A DNA stretch of 64,000 nucleotides. Origin: HK1 sp965220535. Its GTDB lineage: Bacteria; Pseudomonadota; Gammaproteobacteria; HK1. Shown here piece after piece: positions 25,457 to 34,850 of the stretch. Made by a program: the position numbers and the translations under genes. The stretch lies in assembly GCA_965220535.1 (NCBI GenBank), contig OZ244833.1, positions 1,054,001 through 1,118,000 of the forward strand. Reading direction: 5' to 3'. The notes below the pieces were generated by a model. That model was not told the DNA's origin, made no database searches, and saw nothing but the letters and a program-made list of their open reading frames with translations. Position 1 is the stretch's first letter. Each line of letters opens with the position of its first letter.

Positions 25457-27829
25457 TCAACTCCGAGCGGCGGCGACCGCCTCTTGGTAGAGGTCGCCGA
25501 AACCGCTCTTCGCCGCCAGTTCGAAAGGGGTCCGTCCTTCGCGATCCGTTGCGTTCGGAGATGCCCCGGCCTCGATCAGGGCCTTGATCACGCCCCGGCG
25601 CCCGTTTTGGGCGGCGAGGTGCAAGGGCACCCACCCGTAACTCTCTTCCTTCGCATTCGGGTCGGCACCGGCCTTGGTCAGCGCATCGACCGCGTAGGCA
25701 TGTCCATTCTGCGTGGCGGAGTGCATGGGTGTCCACCCGTTATCCAATGTCGCGTTCGGGTCGGCACCGGCCTCGATCAGCGCATCGACCGCATAGGTGT
25801 GTCCATTCTGTGCCGCGGAGTGCAAGGGTGTCCGCCCGTTATCCAGTATCGCGTTCGGGTCGGCACCGGCCTTGATTAGCGCATTGACTGTATCGGTATG
25901 TCCATTCACCGCAGCGGAGTGCAAGGGTGTCCGCCCGTTATCCAGTGTCGCGCTCGGATCGGCACCGGCATCGATCAGTGTCTTGATCGCATCGGCGTAT
26001 CCATTATCTGCGGCGAGGTGCAATGGCATCCGCCCCCTGCTGTCCTTCACGTTCGGGTCGACGCCGGCCTTGACCAACCACTTGAGCACGTCGGCGCGGC
26101 CGTTTTTTGCGGTGAGCGCATTGTCATAGCCTTCATACCTTTTATGAACGGCGGTGTGCAACGGTGTCCATCCATTACCCAGTGTCGCGTTCAGATCGGC
26201 GCCGGCCTCGACCAGTGCATTGGCCACGTCGGGGTGTCCGTTCCGCGCCGCGAGGAGCAAGGGAGTCCATCTGTCCACCTCCCTCGCGTTCGGATCGGCA
26301 CCTGCCTTAATTAGCGGATCGATCACGCCGATACGCCCGTTCTGGGCGGCGATGTGCAAGGGTGCCCACTTGCGATCGTTCTTCGCGTTGGGATCGGCAC
26401 CTACCCTCAACAGTACCTTGACCGTGTCGGTGTATCCGCTCTCGGCGGCGAAGAGCAAGGGCGTCCACCCGTCATCCTCCTTCGCATTCGGATCGGCACC
26501 TGAACTGACCAGCGCATCGATCACTTCTATATGCCGGTTATATGCAGCAAGATGCATGGGTGCCCACTCGTCATTTTTCTTCGCGTTCGGATCGGCACCG
26601 GCATTGACCAGCACATCGACCATATCGAAGCGCCCGTACCGTGCGGCGAGATGCAAGGGCGTCCACTCGTTATCTTCCTTCGCGTTCGGATCGGCGCCGG
26701 CCTTGAGCAGCGCACCGACCGTACCGATATGCCCGTTCTGTGCGGCGAGATGCAAGGGCGTCTGCTCCCTAAGATCCCTCGCGTTCAAGTCGGCACCTGA
26801 TTTGGCCAGCATCTTGACCGCATCGACGTATCCATTTTCTGCGGCGAGGAGCAAGGGCGTCCGCCATATGATGTCCTTCGCACCCAGGTCAACGCCGGCT
26901 TTGATCAGTAACTCGACCACGTCGATGTGCAAGTGCTCTATGGCGATGTGCAAGGGCACCAAATCCCCATGGTTCTTTATGTTCAGGTCAGCACCGGCAT
27001 TTATCAGCACGTCGACCACATCGTCATGCCCTTCCTGCGCGGCGATGTGCAAGGGTGTCCACTTGCGATCGTCCTTCGCGTTCGGATCGGCACCTACCCT
27101 CAACAGTGCCTTGACCGTGTCGGCGTGTCCGCTCTCCGCGGCGAGGAGCAAGGGCGTCCACCCATCATCTTCCTTCGCATTCGGGTCAGCACCGGCCTCG
27201 ATCAGCGCATCGACCATATTGGAGTGCCCGTTCCGAACGGCGAGGTGCAAGGGCGTCCACTCATCTTCTTCCTTCGCATTCGGGTCGGCACCGGACTTGA
27301 CCAGCGCATCGACAGTATCGATGTGCCCGTACCGAGCGGCGAGGTGCAAGGGCGTCCACTCATCGTCTTCCTTCGCATTCGAGTCGGCGCCCGCCTTGAC
27401 CAGCGCATCGACCATATTGGAGTGCCCGTACCGAGCGGCGAGGTGCAAGGGCGTCCATTCGTCCTCTTCCTTCGCGCTCGGATCGGCACCGGCCTTGAGC
27501 AGCGCAGCGACCGCGTCAGGGTGTCCGTTCCGCGCGGCGAAGTGCAAGGGCGTCCACTCGTTATCTTCTTTCGCGTTCGGATCGGCGCCGGCATCGACCA
27601 GCGCATCGACCGCGTCGGGGTGCCCGTTCTTTGCGGCGAGATGCAAAGGCGTCATCCCGAAAATCTTCTTGGCGTTCGGGTCGGCACCCTCGGCGATCAG
27701 CCTTTCGATCGCATCCGTATCGCCTTTCGAAGCGGCTCGATGCAAATCGAGAGGGAGGGCGGATAGCGCAAACGCGCCCCCTGCGAAGGCGGCGAGAAAA
27801 ATCGCGGCGACGGTCTTGGGTATCGTCAT
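25457..27829 (-). CDS. secreted ankyrin-repeat protein
   Basis: A 790-residue protein with a signal peptide (MTIPKTVAAIFLAAFAGGAF, then ALSALP), followed almost entirely by about 22 ankyrin repeats of 33 residues and a short C-terminal cap. Repeats follow TPLHLAARNGHxDxVxALxxAGADPNAK. One (about residue 545-590) carries a 13-residue insertion. Repeats 4-8 and 11-15 match in order, with EDDGWTPLL..AAESG and VGADPNAK.DRKW at the same offset, showing an internal block duplication with a seven-repeat period. Ankyrin arrays bind proteins; the target is unknown, with envelope or host-directed roles possible. The ATG at 27829 is preferred to 27883 because it begins the signal peptide. Confidence 0.88.
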   Translation of the reverse strand: MTIPKTVAAIFLAAFAGGAFALSALPLDLHRAASKGDTDAIERLIAEGADPNAKKIFGMTPLHLAAKNGHPDAVDALVDAGADPNAKEDNEWTPLHFAARNGHPDAVAALLKAGADPSAKEEDEWTPLHLAARYGHSNMVDALVKAGADSNAKEDDEWTPLHLAARYGHIDTVDALVKSGADPNAKEEDEWTPLHLAVRNGHSNMVDALIEAGADPNAKEDDGWTPLLLAAESGHADTVKALLRVGADPNAKDDRKWTPLHIAAQEGHDDVVDVLINAGADLNIKNHGDLVPLHIAIEHLHIDVVELLIKAGVDLGAKDIIWRTPLLLAAENGYVDAVKMLAKSGADLNARDLREQTPLHLAAQNGHIGTVGALLKAGADPNAKEDNEWTPLHLAARYGRFDMVDVLVNAGADPNAKKNDEWAPMHLAAYNRHIEVIDALVSSGADPNAKEDDGWTPLLFAAESGYTDTVKVLLRVGADPNAKNDRKWAPLHIAAQNGRIGVIDPLIKAGADPNAREVDRWTPLLLAARNGHPDVANALVEAGADLNATLGNGWTPLHTAVHKRYEGYDNALTAKNGRADVLKWLVKAGVDPNVKDSRGRMPLHLAADNGYADAIKTLIDAGADPSATLDNGRTPLHSAAVNGHTDTVNALIKAGADPNAILDNGRTPLHSAAQNGHTYAVDALIEAGADPNATLDNGWTPMHSATQNGHAYAVDALTKAGADPNAKEESYGWVPLHLAAQNGRRGVIKALIEAGASPNATDREGRTPFELAAKSGFGDLYQEAVAAARS

Positions 27830-28298
27830 CGGCTTCCTTGATAATGGGCTATGGAGAAGTTCGTAAACGGTGCGCGAGGCCATCCACCGTCTCGTCGGTG
27901 TGAATGCCGGTCATCGAGTCGCATTCCGAACCGAAACGCACTCGCCCGAGTCAGCCGCGGACCAAGACAATGATATCGAATATCGCTCGCCCTTTATCAT
28001 CGCCGCGAAAACGGGCTTCGATTCTTTCGATCCGACCTTTGACGGGGTCTCGTTTCTCGGGATTTTTTTCGATTCCTCCGCATCGTCGATTTTTCATGAT
28101 CGAAGGCCGGGCCTTGTAGGCGGATACTTATTAGGCGGATAAGGGCAAAATCCTACGATCAAAGTCGGATCGTCATCGCCGTCATGGGGATCTCGGTCAG
28201 ATTCTAAGAAGACGCTCCGAAGAGGAGGCTCCGATCATGAAATCTCTCCTTCGATCGATGGATCGATATCGAAAAACCCGACATCCGGAGATCGAATC
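27830..28298. other. divergent spacer between ankyrin gene and cbiX-SUMT
   Basis: These 469 bp hold the promoters of two divergent genes. The centre (27960-28160) is relatively A+T-rich for this genome. Short near-repeats of TAGGCGGATA occur around 28115-28140. No small gene or hairpin terminator was seen. Confidence 0.4.
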
Positions 28299-30002
28299 AT
28301 GCCCTCCCCGACGACGACTCCCGAGGCCGAGGCGATGAAAACCGGGGTGGTGATCTGCGGCCACGGGAGTCGCAAGGAAGCGGCGGCGCAAGGCTTTCGC
28401 CGGCTGATCGAAGGGCTAAAGGCCAAGCAGCCGCAGATCGATATCGAATGCGGCTTCATGAGTCTCGCCGAGCCCGATATCCCGACCGCGATCGCCCGCC
28501 TGCGCGCTCGGGGCAATCGACGGGTGCTGGCGATACCGGGGCTGATCTTCGAAGGCGACCATGCCGCGAAGGATATTCCGGCGGCGTTGGAGAGTTGCCG
28601 GGAGAGCAAGGCCATATCGGAGATTCGTTACGGGCGGACTTTGGGCTTCGAAGGGGGGATGCTCGACGCCGCCGCCGAGCGTATCTTCGATGCGATCCGT
28701 CGCCGCCCCCTTGACATCCCGCTTTCCGAAACGCTGCTGATCGTTGCCGGCGGCGGGGCTTCGAACGAGCGCGCCAATGCCGGCATCGCCGACGCCACCC
28801 GTCGTCTGTGGCAGCGTTCGAGCCCGGGCTGGGCGATGACCGCTTATTTAGGGGGGAGCCCTCCCACAATCGAATCCGCCTTGGAACATGCGGTGCGGCT
28901 CGGCTATCCGCGGATCGTGATCTCGCCTTGTTTTCTCTTCCCCGGGCTCCTGTGCGAAAAGATCTTCTCGCTCTGCGATGCCTTCGCCCGAAAATATCAG
29001 GGGATCGAGTTCATCAAGGCCGGTTGCCTCGAGGACCACCCGGGGGTCATCGAAACCCTGATCGAGCGCATCCGGGAGATCGACGAGGGGAACGAGGCGA
29101 ACGAAGCGAACGGGAGATCGACGGCATCGCCCCCGAAGGCCTCGGCGCCTTCGAGCCTCGTGCCCGATGACCCGTCCCTCGCAGCCGAGGCCGAAGCGCT
29201 TCGAGCCGACGAGACTCGTCCGAAGGCCCCGGGGGTGGGCGAGGTCTGCCTCGTCGGGGCCGGACCGGGCGATCCCGACCTGCTCAGCGTGCGGGCGATG
29301 CGCCTGATCCGAGACGCCGACGCCATCGTCTACGACCGACTCGTCTCTTCGGAGATCCTCGCCTTGGCCCGCCCCGATGCGCAGATGATCTACGCGGGCA
29401 AAAAGCGCGCGGATCATGCTTTGCCGCAGCCGGATATCAATCGCCTGCTGGTGCGGCTGGCCCGCGAGGGGAAGCGAACGCTGCGCCTCAAAGGCGGCGA
29501 CCCCTTCATCTTCGGTCGCGGCGGCGAGGAGATCGCGACCCTTGCCGACGAACGCATCCCCTTCCAAGTGGTACCGGGGATCACCGCCGCTTCGGGTTGC
29601 GCGGCCTACGCCGGAATCCCGCTGACTCATCGGGACCACGCCCATGCCTGCCTCTTCGTCACCGGCAATCGCAAGAGCGAAGAGGTGGACCTCGACTGGG
29701 AAGCGCTGGCGCGACCGATGCAAACGGTGGTGGTTTATATGGGCTTGGTCAGCCTGCCGATCATCTGCGCCCGACTGATCGAATACGGGCTCGCCGAACG
29801 CACCCCCGCGGCCCTCGTGCAACGAGGGACCACCGCCGCCCAACGGGTGCTGACGGGAACGGTGCGCTCCTTGCCCGATATCGTCGAACGCGAACGCCCC
29901 CGCCCGCCCACTTTGCTCATCATCGGTCATGTCGTCAGGCTACGCGACTCCCTCGCATGGTTCGAGCCCTTCGACAAAGCCGTCGAGGAAAGCGAGGGCT
30001 GA
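28299..30002 (+). CDS. fused sirohydrochlorin chelatase (CbiX) and uroporphyrinogen-III C-methyltransferase
   Basis: A 567-residue fusion of two tetrapyrrole enzymes. Residues about 15-250 form a tandem CbiX-type chelatase, with VVICGHGSRKEAAAQGFRRL at the start and a second half around SPCFLFPGLLCEKI. After a low-complexity linker (about 265-312) comes a complete SUMT/CobA methyltransferase from about 313: VCLVGAGPGDPDLLSVRAM, DAIVYDRLV, LRLKGGDPFIFGRGGEE, VVPGITAASGCAAYAGIPLT and YMGLVSLP. Together these would make precorrin-2 and insert metal (Fe or Co) into sirohydrochlorin. The NAD-dependent precorrin-2 dehydrogenase domain of CysG is absent and must come from elsewhere. The fusion order chelatase-then-methyltransferase is unusual. 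Confidence 0.92.
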   Translation: MPSPTTTPEAEAMKTGVVICGHGSRKEAAAQGFRRLIEGLKAKQPQIDIECGFMSLAEPDIPTAIARLRARGNRRVLAIPGLIFEGDHAAKDIPAALESCRESKAISEIRYGRTLGFEGGMLDAAAERIFDAIRRRPLDIPLSETLLIVAGGGASNERANAGIADATRRLWQRSSPGWAMTAYLGGSPPTIESALEHAVRLGYPRIVISPCFLFPGLLCEKIFSLCDAFARKYQGIEFIKAGCLEDHPGVIETLIERIREIDEGNEANEANGRSTASPPKASAPSSLVPDDPSLAAEAEALRADETRPKAPGVGEVCLVGAGPGDPDLLSVRAMRLIRDADAIVYDRLVSSEILALARPDAQMIYAGKKRADHALPQPDINRLLVRLAREGKRTLRLKGGDPFIFGRGGEEIATLADERIPFQVVPGITAASGCAAYAGIPLTHRDHAHACLFVTGNRKSEEVDLDWEALARPMQTVVVYMGLVSLPIICARLIEYGLAERTPAALVQRGTTAAQRVLTGTVRSLPDIVERERPRPPTLLIIGHVVRLRDSLAWFEPFDKAVEESEG

Positions 30003-30094
30003 GGATGGAGGGATATACTATTTGCCGACACTTTTCATGATGCCCGCGAAGTCGCCGCCTCGGTCTTTTATAAAGAACGGTCTCTCGGCAGGCT

Positions 30095-30122
30095 CTTTTC
30101 GGCAGACCCTTTTCGGCAGACC
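30095..30122 (+). repeat. 14-bp perfect tandem duplication
   Basis: CTTTTCGGCAGACC is repeated twice in the spacer upstream of iorA. Confidence 0.9.
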
Positions 30123-30132
30123 CTTGCCATCG

Positions 30133-30162
30133 TCGAGCGCAAGCATCTCGAGCGCAAGCATC
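30133..30162 (+). repeat. 15-bp perfect tandem duplication
   Basis: TCGAGCGCAAGCATC is repeated twice, ten bases after another unrelated 14-bp duplication. Confidence 0.9.
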
Positions 30163-30319
30163 GCGGCGGCCAAGGCGAGGGGAAATGACGAGAGCCTCTT
30201 GGAGGAGAACTCGCCACCCGAGCCGAAAGCCGGCCTCGTCCACCGAGGAATTCCTGTCGCTGCCGCGCTCGATCCCTCGCGATCGAGTCCTTCGAAACAA
30301 TCCTATCGAGGAAAGGTCA

Positions 30320-30775
30320 ATGGCCACTTTCACCCTCAACGACCGAGCGGTCGATATCGATATCGACGGCACCACCCCCCTGCTTTGGGTATTGCGCGAT
30401 TCCTTGGGGCTAAGCGGCACCAAATTCGGCTGCGGAGTGGCTCAGTGCGGAGCGTGCACCGTGCACTTGGACGGCCAAGCCATCCGCAGTTGCATCACCC
30501 CGGTGGCGGCGATCGAGGGGCGATCGATCACCACCATCGAAACCGTCGGCGAGGGAAGGGTCGGGGCCGCGGTGCAGCAAGCGTGGATCGAAAATGACGT
30601 TCCCCAATGCGGCTATTGCCAAAGCGGACAGATCATGAGCGCGGTCGCCCTGCTGGCGGGAAACACCGCCCCCGACGATAACGATATCGATAGCGCGATG
30701 GCGGGGAATATCTGCCGCTGCGGAACCTACGCGCGCATCCGTGCCGCCATCAAATCGGCGGCCCGTCGACTGTGA
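30320..30775 (+). CDS. iorA: isoquinoline 1-oxidoreductase-type (2Fe-2S) small subunit
   Basis: A 151-residue small subunit of a two-subunit molybdenum hydroxylase. The plant-ferredoxin-type cluster cysteines are in GCGVAQCGACTVHLDGQ (about 41-57), with IRSC following. The second cluster is in QCGYCQSGQIM and NICRCGTYARIRAAI. The ATG at 30320 follows GAGGAAAGG; an upstream in-frame start adds 45 unconserved residues. iorB follows 85 bp downstream. The subunit passes electrons from the molybdopterin centre of IorB to an external acceptor. IorAB-type enzymes oxidise N-heterocycles or aldehydes; the substrate here is unknown. Confidence 0.93.
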   Translation: MATFTLNDRAVDIDIDGTTPLLWVLRDSLGLSGTKFGCGVAQCGACTVHLDGQAIRSCITPVAAIEGRSITTIETVGEGRVGAAVQQAWIENDVPQCGYCQSGQIMSAVALLAGNTAPDDNDIDSAMAGNICRCGTYARIRAAIKSAARRL

Positions 30776-30860
30776 TATTAGGCACCCGTCGATCCGCCGT
30801 CTTCGCGCTCGGACGCGCACTCGAACGCATCCTCGAAACACCTCTTATAAGGTGATTGCC

Positions 30861-33113
30861 ATGAAATTCATTCCATCCTCGGGCTCTTCGGGCCTTGCGC
30901 CGCCGGCCGCCTCGACCGCCGGCGACGATCCCGAACAGATCAGTCGGCGCTCTTTCATCAAACGAAGCGGGGCCTTGGGCCTTGCCATCGGTTTTGCCCC
31001 CGCAGGCTTCGCTCACGCCTCCGGCCCCCAGCAAGAGGCGAGCGCGAACTTGACGCCCGGTCAACAGCCCGGGGCCTTCGTGCATATCGCCCCCGACGGC
31101 AAAGTGACCTTGCAGATCAACCGCTTGGAATTCGGGCAAGGAGTCCATACCGGCCTTTCCCGCGCGCTGGCCGAAGAGTTGGATGCCGATTGGGCTTCGG
31201 TATCCGCCGAACTCGCCCCCGCCGCCGACGCCTACAAAGACCCCGTTATCGGATTCCAAACGACCGGCGGTTCGAGCTCCATCCCCAACAGTTTCACCCA
31301 GTACCGCGAACTCGGTGCCCGCGCTCGTGCGATGCTGATCGAAGCCGCCGCCCGCGAATGGGGAACGAGCCATGAAGCCATCACCACCTCCGAAGGTCGT
31401 CTTTACGGACCCGATGGACAAAGCGCGGGCTACGGCGATTTCAGCGAAGCCGCCGCAGCCTTGCCGATACCGGAAAAGGTCGCTTTGAAAGACCCCGCCG
31501 ATTTCCGCCTGATCGGGAAATCGATCGACCGCATGGACACCGCCGACAAATCCACCGGGAATCAGACCTTCGGCATCGATATCCGCCTGCCGGGGATGAA
31601 GACGGTTCTGATCGCCCGCCCGCCTTGGTTTTCCGGCAAGGCGAGCGCGATCGACGACAGCGCCGCCCTCGCCCTCGACGGAGTGGAGATGGTGATTCCG
31701 GTCGATCTCCCTCGCGGCGCTACCGGCGCGGCGGTGGTGGCCGATGCCTTCTGGCCCGCCTTGAAGGGTCGCGAATCGCTGAAGATCGAATGGCAGCCGC
31801 CCGCCGGGGAGTTGCCGGACAGCGAGAGGATCGATGCCGAGTTTCGAGATCTCCTGAGCCGCAAGGGTCTGACGGCGCGCACCGCCGATCCTGCGGATCT
31901 TTCCAAAGCATCGAAGACCATCACCGCCGATTTCCGCTTTCCCTTCCTCGCCCATGCCCCGATGGAGCCCTTGAACGCGGTGATCGAGGTCAGCGGCAGC
32001 GGCGCCGACACCCGCTACGATATCCGAGCGGGCTCGCAGTTCCCGACCCTCGACCACACCACCCTCGCCGCCGTCTTGGGGGTGAAGCCGGAAATGGTGA
32101 CCCTCCACAACCTATTCGCCGGCGGCTCTTTCGGGCGCCGAGCGAACCTCGATGCCGATTACCTCGCCGAGGCCGCGCAGGTGATGAAAGGGTGGGTCGC
32201 CGCCGGGAGACGCGAGCCCCTCAAGGTGGTCTGGACCCGCGAAGACGATATCCGCGGCGGCTACTACCGGCCCTTCAATATGCACCGGGCCGAAATCGCC
32301 CTCGACGACAAGGGCGATATCCTCGCTTGGGAGCACGTCCTCGTCGGTCATTCGCTGCTCAAGGGCACCCCCTTCGAATCCTTCTTCGTCAAAGACGGAG
32401 TGGATTCGAGCACCACCGGCGGCATCGTCGATACCGCTTACGATCTGCCGCTGGCGTTGAGCGTGCACCATCCGCAAACCGCGGTGCCGGTGCTTTGGTG
32501 GCGCTCGGTCGAGCATACCCATACCGCCTTCGTGATGGAGACCCTGATCGACGAGGTCGCCCGCGCCGGGGGTCGCGATCCGGTCGAACTGCGACGCGCC
32601 TTGCTCGCCGAACACCCGCGGCATTTGGCGACGCTGGATCTGGCGGTCGAAAAATCCGGCTACGGAACGAAGACCCTGCCGGCGGGGCATGCCTTCGGGG
32701 TCGCGATACACGAATCCTTCGGCTCCGTCGTCGCCCACGTCGCCGATGTTTCGATCGAGGGGGATCGCCCGCGGGTTCACCACATCACCAGCGCCATCCA
32801 CTGCAATCTCGCGGTCAATCCGCGCTCGGTCATCGCCCAAGTGGAGGGCTCGGTGCTGATGGCGATCGGCACCACCTTGGAGGGCTCGGAGATCACCTTG
32901 CGCGAAGGGCGGGTGGAGCAGAGCAACTTCAACGACTATATCGTGGCCCGGATGCCGGATATGCCGTCGATCGACGTGCATATCGTTCCTTCGAACGATC
33001 CGCCCACCGGTGTCGGAGAACCCGGTTTGCCGCCGGCGGCACCGGCGATCACCAACGCGATCTTCGCCTTGACCGGCACCCCGGTGCGCGAACTGCCGAT
33101 CCGCGCGGTATGA
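30861..33113 (+). CDS. iorB: isoquinoline 1-oxidoreductase-type molybdopterin-binding large subunit
   Basis: A 750-residue large subunit of an aldehyde-oxidase/xanthine-dehydrogenase-type enzyme. A twin-arginine signal is visible (SRRSFIKRSGALGLAIG, about 31-47), so the complex is probably exported folded with IorA. The molybdopterin domains show GAFVHIAPDGKVTLQINRLE, FGQGVHTGLSRALAEELDAD, the central HAPMEPLNA and AGGSFGRRANLDADYLAEAA, and the C-terminal GVGEPGLPPAAPAITNAIF with the expected catalytic Glu. AAGGTG precedes the ATG at 30861. No cytochrome or XdhC-type maturation gene is adjacent. A peroxiredoxin gene follows on the same strand. Confidence 0.93.
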   Translation: MKFIPSSGSSGLAPPAASTAGDDPEQISRRSFIKRSGALGLAIGFAPAGFAHASGPQQEASANLTPGQQPGAFVHIAPDGKVTLQINRLEFGQGVHTGLSRALAEELDADWASVSAELAPAADAYKDPVIGFQTTGGSSSIPNSFTQYRELGARARAMLIEAAAREWGTSHEAITTSEGRLYGPDGQSAGYGDFSEAAAALPIPEKVALKDPADFRLIGKSIDRMDTADKSTGNQTFGIDIRLPGMKTVLIARPPWFSGKASAIDDSAALALDGVEMVIPVDLPRGATGAAVVADAFWPALKGRESLKIEWQPPAGELPDSERIDAEFRDLLSRKGLTARTADPADLSKASKTITADFRFPFLAHAPMEPLNAVIEVSGSGADTRYDIRAGSQFPTLDHTTLAAVLGVKPEMVTLHNLFAGGSFGRRANLDADYLAEAAQVMKGWVAAGRREPLKVVWTREDDIRGGYYRPFNMHRAEIALDDKGDILAWEHVLVGHSLLKGTPFESFFVKDGVDSSTTGGIVDTAYDLPLALSVHHPQTAVPVLWWRSVEHTHTAFVMETLIDEVARAGGRDPVELRRALLAEHPRHLATLDLAVEKSGYGTKTLPAGHAFGVAIHESFGSVVAHVADVSIEGDRPRVHHITSAIHCNLAVNPRSVIAQVEGSVLMAIGTTLEGSEITLREGRVEQSNFNDYIVARMPDMPSIDVHIVPSNDPPTGVGEPGLPPAAPAITNAIFALTGTPVRELPIRAV

Positions 33114-33244
33114 ATATGTGATCGGTCAATCGATCGCTTCGCCCTCGCGCCTCTTCCCCTTGCGGGCGAGCGCGAAAACGCAAGAGGGGCGGCGATCACG
33201 ACGAAGTGCAATCGTTTCCATTCATCGATAAAAAGGACAACGCC

Positions 33245-33727
33245 ATGGCTATCGAAGCAGGAAGCCGGATCCCCGAGGGAAGCCTCGGCCGCATGACCTC
33301 CGATGGACCGAGTCAGGTTTCGACTCAAGAGATTTTCGAGGGGCGCAAAGTCGTCGTCTTTGCGGTACCGGGGGCTTTCACGCCCTCGTGTTCCGCCAGC
33401 CATCTACCGGGATTCGTCGCCAACGCCGACAAGATCAAGGCGAAGGGGGTCGACGAGATCGTCTGCATCTCGGTCAACGATCCCTTCGTGATGGATGCTT
33501 GGGGAAAACAGCAAAACGCCGAGGAGATCGCCATGCTGGCCGACGGCAGCGGCAACTTCACCCGGGCGGCGGGGATGGAACTCGACCTTAGGGAAAGAGG
33601 GCTCGGCATTCGCTCCAAGCGCTATGCGATGGTGGTCGAGAACGGCACCGTCTCCCACCTGATGGTCGAGGACGAGCCGCCCAAAGTCGAAAAATCAAGC
33701 GCGGAATCGGTGCTCGCGGTGCTTTGA
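33245..33727 (+). CDS. peroxiredoxin, Prx5/AhpE-like (glutaredoxin-type)
   Basis: A 160-residue thioredoxin-fold peroxidase. The peroxidatic cysteine is C49 in VPGAFTPSCSASHLPGF, the classic Prx5 motif, with the supporting Arg in GIRSKRYAMVVENG. It reduces hydroperoxides using a thiol donor. AAAAAGGACAA before the ATG at 33245 supports the start; an upstream in-frame ATG adds 13 unlikely residues. It follows the iorAB operon and may protect against peroxide produced by molybdenum hydroxylase side reactions (inference). A strong hairpin lies 20 bp after the stop. Confidence 0.92.
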   Translation: MAIEAGSRIPEGSLGRMTSDGPSQVSTQEIFEGRKVVVFAVPGAFTPSCSASHLPGFVANADKIKAKGVDEIVCISVNDPFVMDAWGKQQNAEEIAMLADGSGNFTRAAGMELDLRERGLGIRSKRYAMVVENGTVSHLMVEDEPPKVEKSSAESVLAVL

Positions 33728-33746
33728 GGAAGGGCCGGTTTTTCAA

Positions 33747-33774
33747 AAGCGGGCGCTACGCAAAACGCCCGCTT
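33747..33774. terminator. hairpin between convergent peroxiredoxin and etfA genes
   Basis: A nine-base-pair stem (AAGCGGGCG / CGCCCGCTT) encloses a ten-base loop. On the minus strand it is followed by TTTTG, so it best fits a terminator for etfBA. It may also act on the peroxiredoxin transcript, where no T-tract follows. Confidence 0.6.
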
Positions 33775-33776
33775 CG

Positions 33777-33809
33777 ATTCATCGGGCATTCATCGGCGTT
33801 CATCGGGCG
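33777..33809 (+). repeat. three near-perfect 11-bp repeats
   Basis: ATTCATCGGGC, ATTCATCGGCG and TTCATCGGGCG follow each other directly after the hairpin in the spacer before etfA. Confidence 0.75.
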
Positions 33810-33911
33810 AGCCGCCCCTCGATCACGCGGCTTGTCCGATCTCGCGAAAAACCCGAAGGGGCCACGGGGAAGGATCAAGCCCCGAAAGCCCCTTCGGCTC
33901 GATTCGCGATC

Positions 33912-34850
33912 TCAAGACGAAACCAGTTTTTCGTCGAGTTCGGGGACCGCTTCGAAGAGATCCGCCACCAAGCCGTAATCCGCGACCTGGAAGATCGGAG
34001 CCTCCTCGTCTTTGTTGATGGCCACGATCACCTTGCTCTCCTTCATCCCCGCCAGATGCTGTATCGCCCCGGAAATTCCGACCGCGATATAGAGATCCGG
34101 CGCGACCACTTTGCCCGTCTGCCCGACTTGGTAATGGTTGGGGACGAAACCGGCATCGACCGCGGCTCGCGAGGCCCCGACGGCGGCGCCGAGTTTGTCG
34201 GCAACCCCCTCGAGCATCGAGAAGTTCTCCCCGCTTTGCATCCCTCGCCCGCCGGAGACGACGATCCGCGCGGCGGTGAGATCCGGCCGCTCCGAACGCG
34301 CGAGGTCTTGGCCGACGAAAGAGGAAAGACCGCTGCCGGCCGCGGCATCGATCTTCTCCACCGACGCCTCTCCGCCCTGCTCGGCAACGGCATCGAAGGC
34401 GGTGGTGCGCACCGAAAGCATCTTGATCGAGTCCACGGACTGCACGGTGGCAATCGCATTTCCCGCGTAGATGGGACGCACGAAGGTATCGGCGGATTCG
34501 ATGCCGCTGATATCCGAGATCGGGGAGATATCGAGCAATGCCGCCGCCCGCGGCAATATATTCTTGCCCGCCTTGGTCGCCGGAATCAGCACATGCGAAT
34601 AATCGCCGGCGATTCGCGCGATCAGACCGGCGATATCCTCCGCCAACTGATGGGCGAAGGCGGCATCGTCGGTAAGCCGTACCCGGCTCACCCCCTCGAC
34701 CTTGGCCGCGGCTTCGGCCACCCGATCGCAATCCGCCCCCGCCACCAAGAGATGAATATCGTCGCCGAGTCGGCGGGCCGCGGCCACCGTATGCAATGTG
34801 GCGGCGGCCAAAGCGCGATTGTCGTGCTCCGCAATGACAAGAATGCTCAT
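33912..34850 (-). CDS. etfA: electron transfer flavoprotein alpha subunit
   Basis: A 312-residue FAD-binding subunit of the ETF heterodimer, which accepts electrons from acyl-CoA and related dehydrogenases and passes them to ETF-quinone oxidoreductase. The C-terminal FAD domain shows VVSGGRGMQSGENFSMLEGV, GASRAAVDAGF, NHYQVGQTGKVVAPDLYIAV and SGAIQHLAGMKESKVIVAIN, all standard. The ATG at 34850 directly abuts the etfB stop codon, so the genes are coupled. Its length is normal. It would serve the fatty-acid type enzymes encoded in this window and elsewhere. Confidence 0.97.
   Translation of the reverse strand: MSILVIAEHDNRALAAATLHTVAAARRLGDDIHLLVAGADCDRVAEAAAKVEGVSRVRLTDDAAFAHQLAEDIAGLIARIAGDYSHVLIPATKAGKNILPRAAALLDISPISDISGIESADTFVRPIYAGNAIATVQSVDSIKMLSVRTTAFDAVAEQGGEASVEKIDAAAGSGLSSFVGQDLARSERPDLTAARIVVSGGRGMQSGENFSMLEGVADKLGAAVGASRAAVDAGFVPNHYQVGQTGKVVAPDLYIAVGISGAIQHLAGMKESKVIVAINKDEEAPIFQVADYGLVADLFEAVPELDEKLVSS

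Larger units (their letters stand above)
30003..30319. other. spacer upstream of iorA with short duplications
   Basis: These 317 bp carry two independent short tandem duplications: 14 bp twice at 30095-30122 and 15 bp twice at 30133-30162. No gene is supported. The iorA promoter presumably lies here. Confidence 0.45.
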
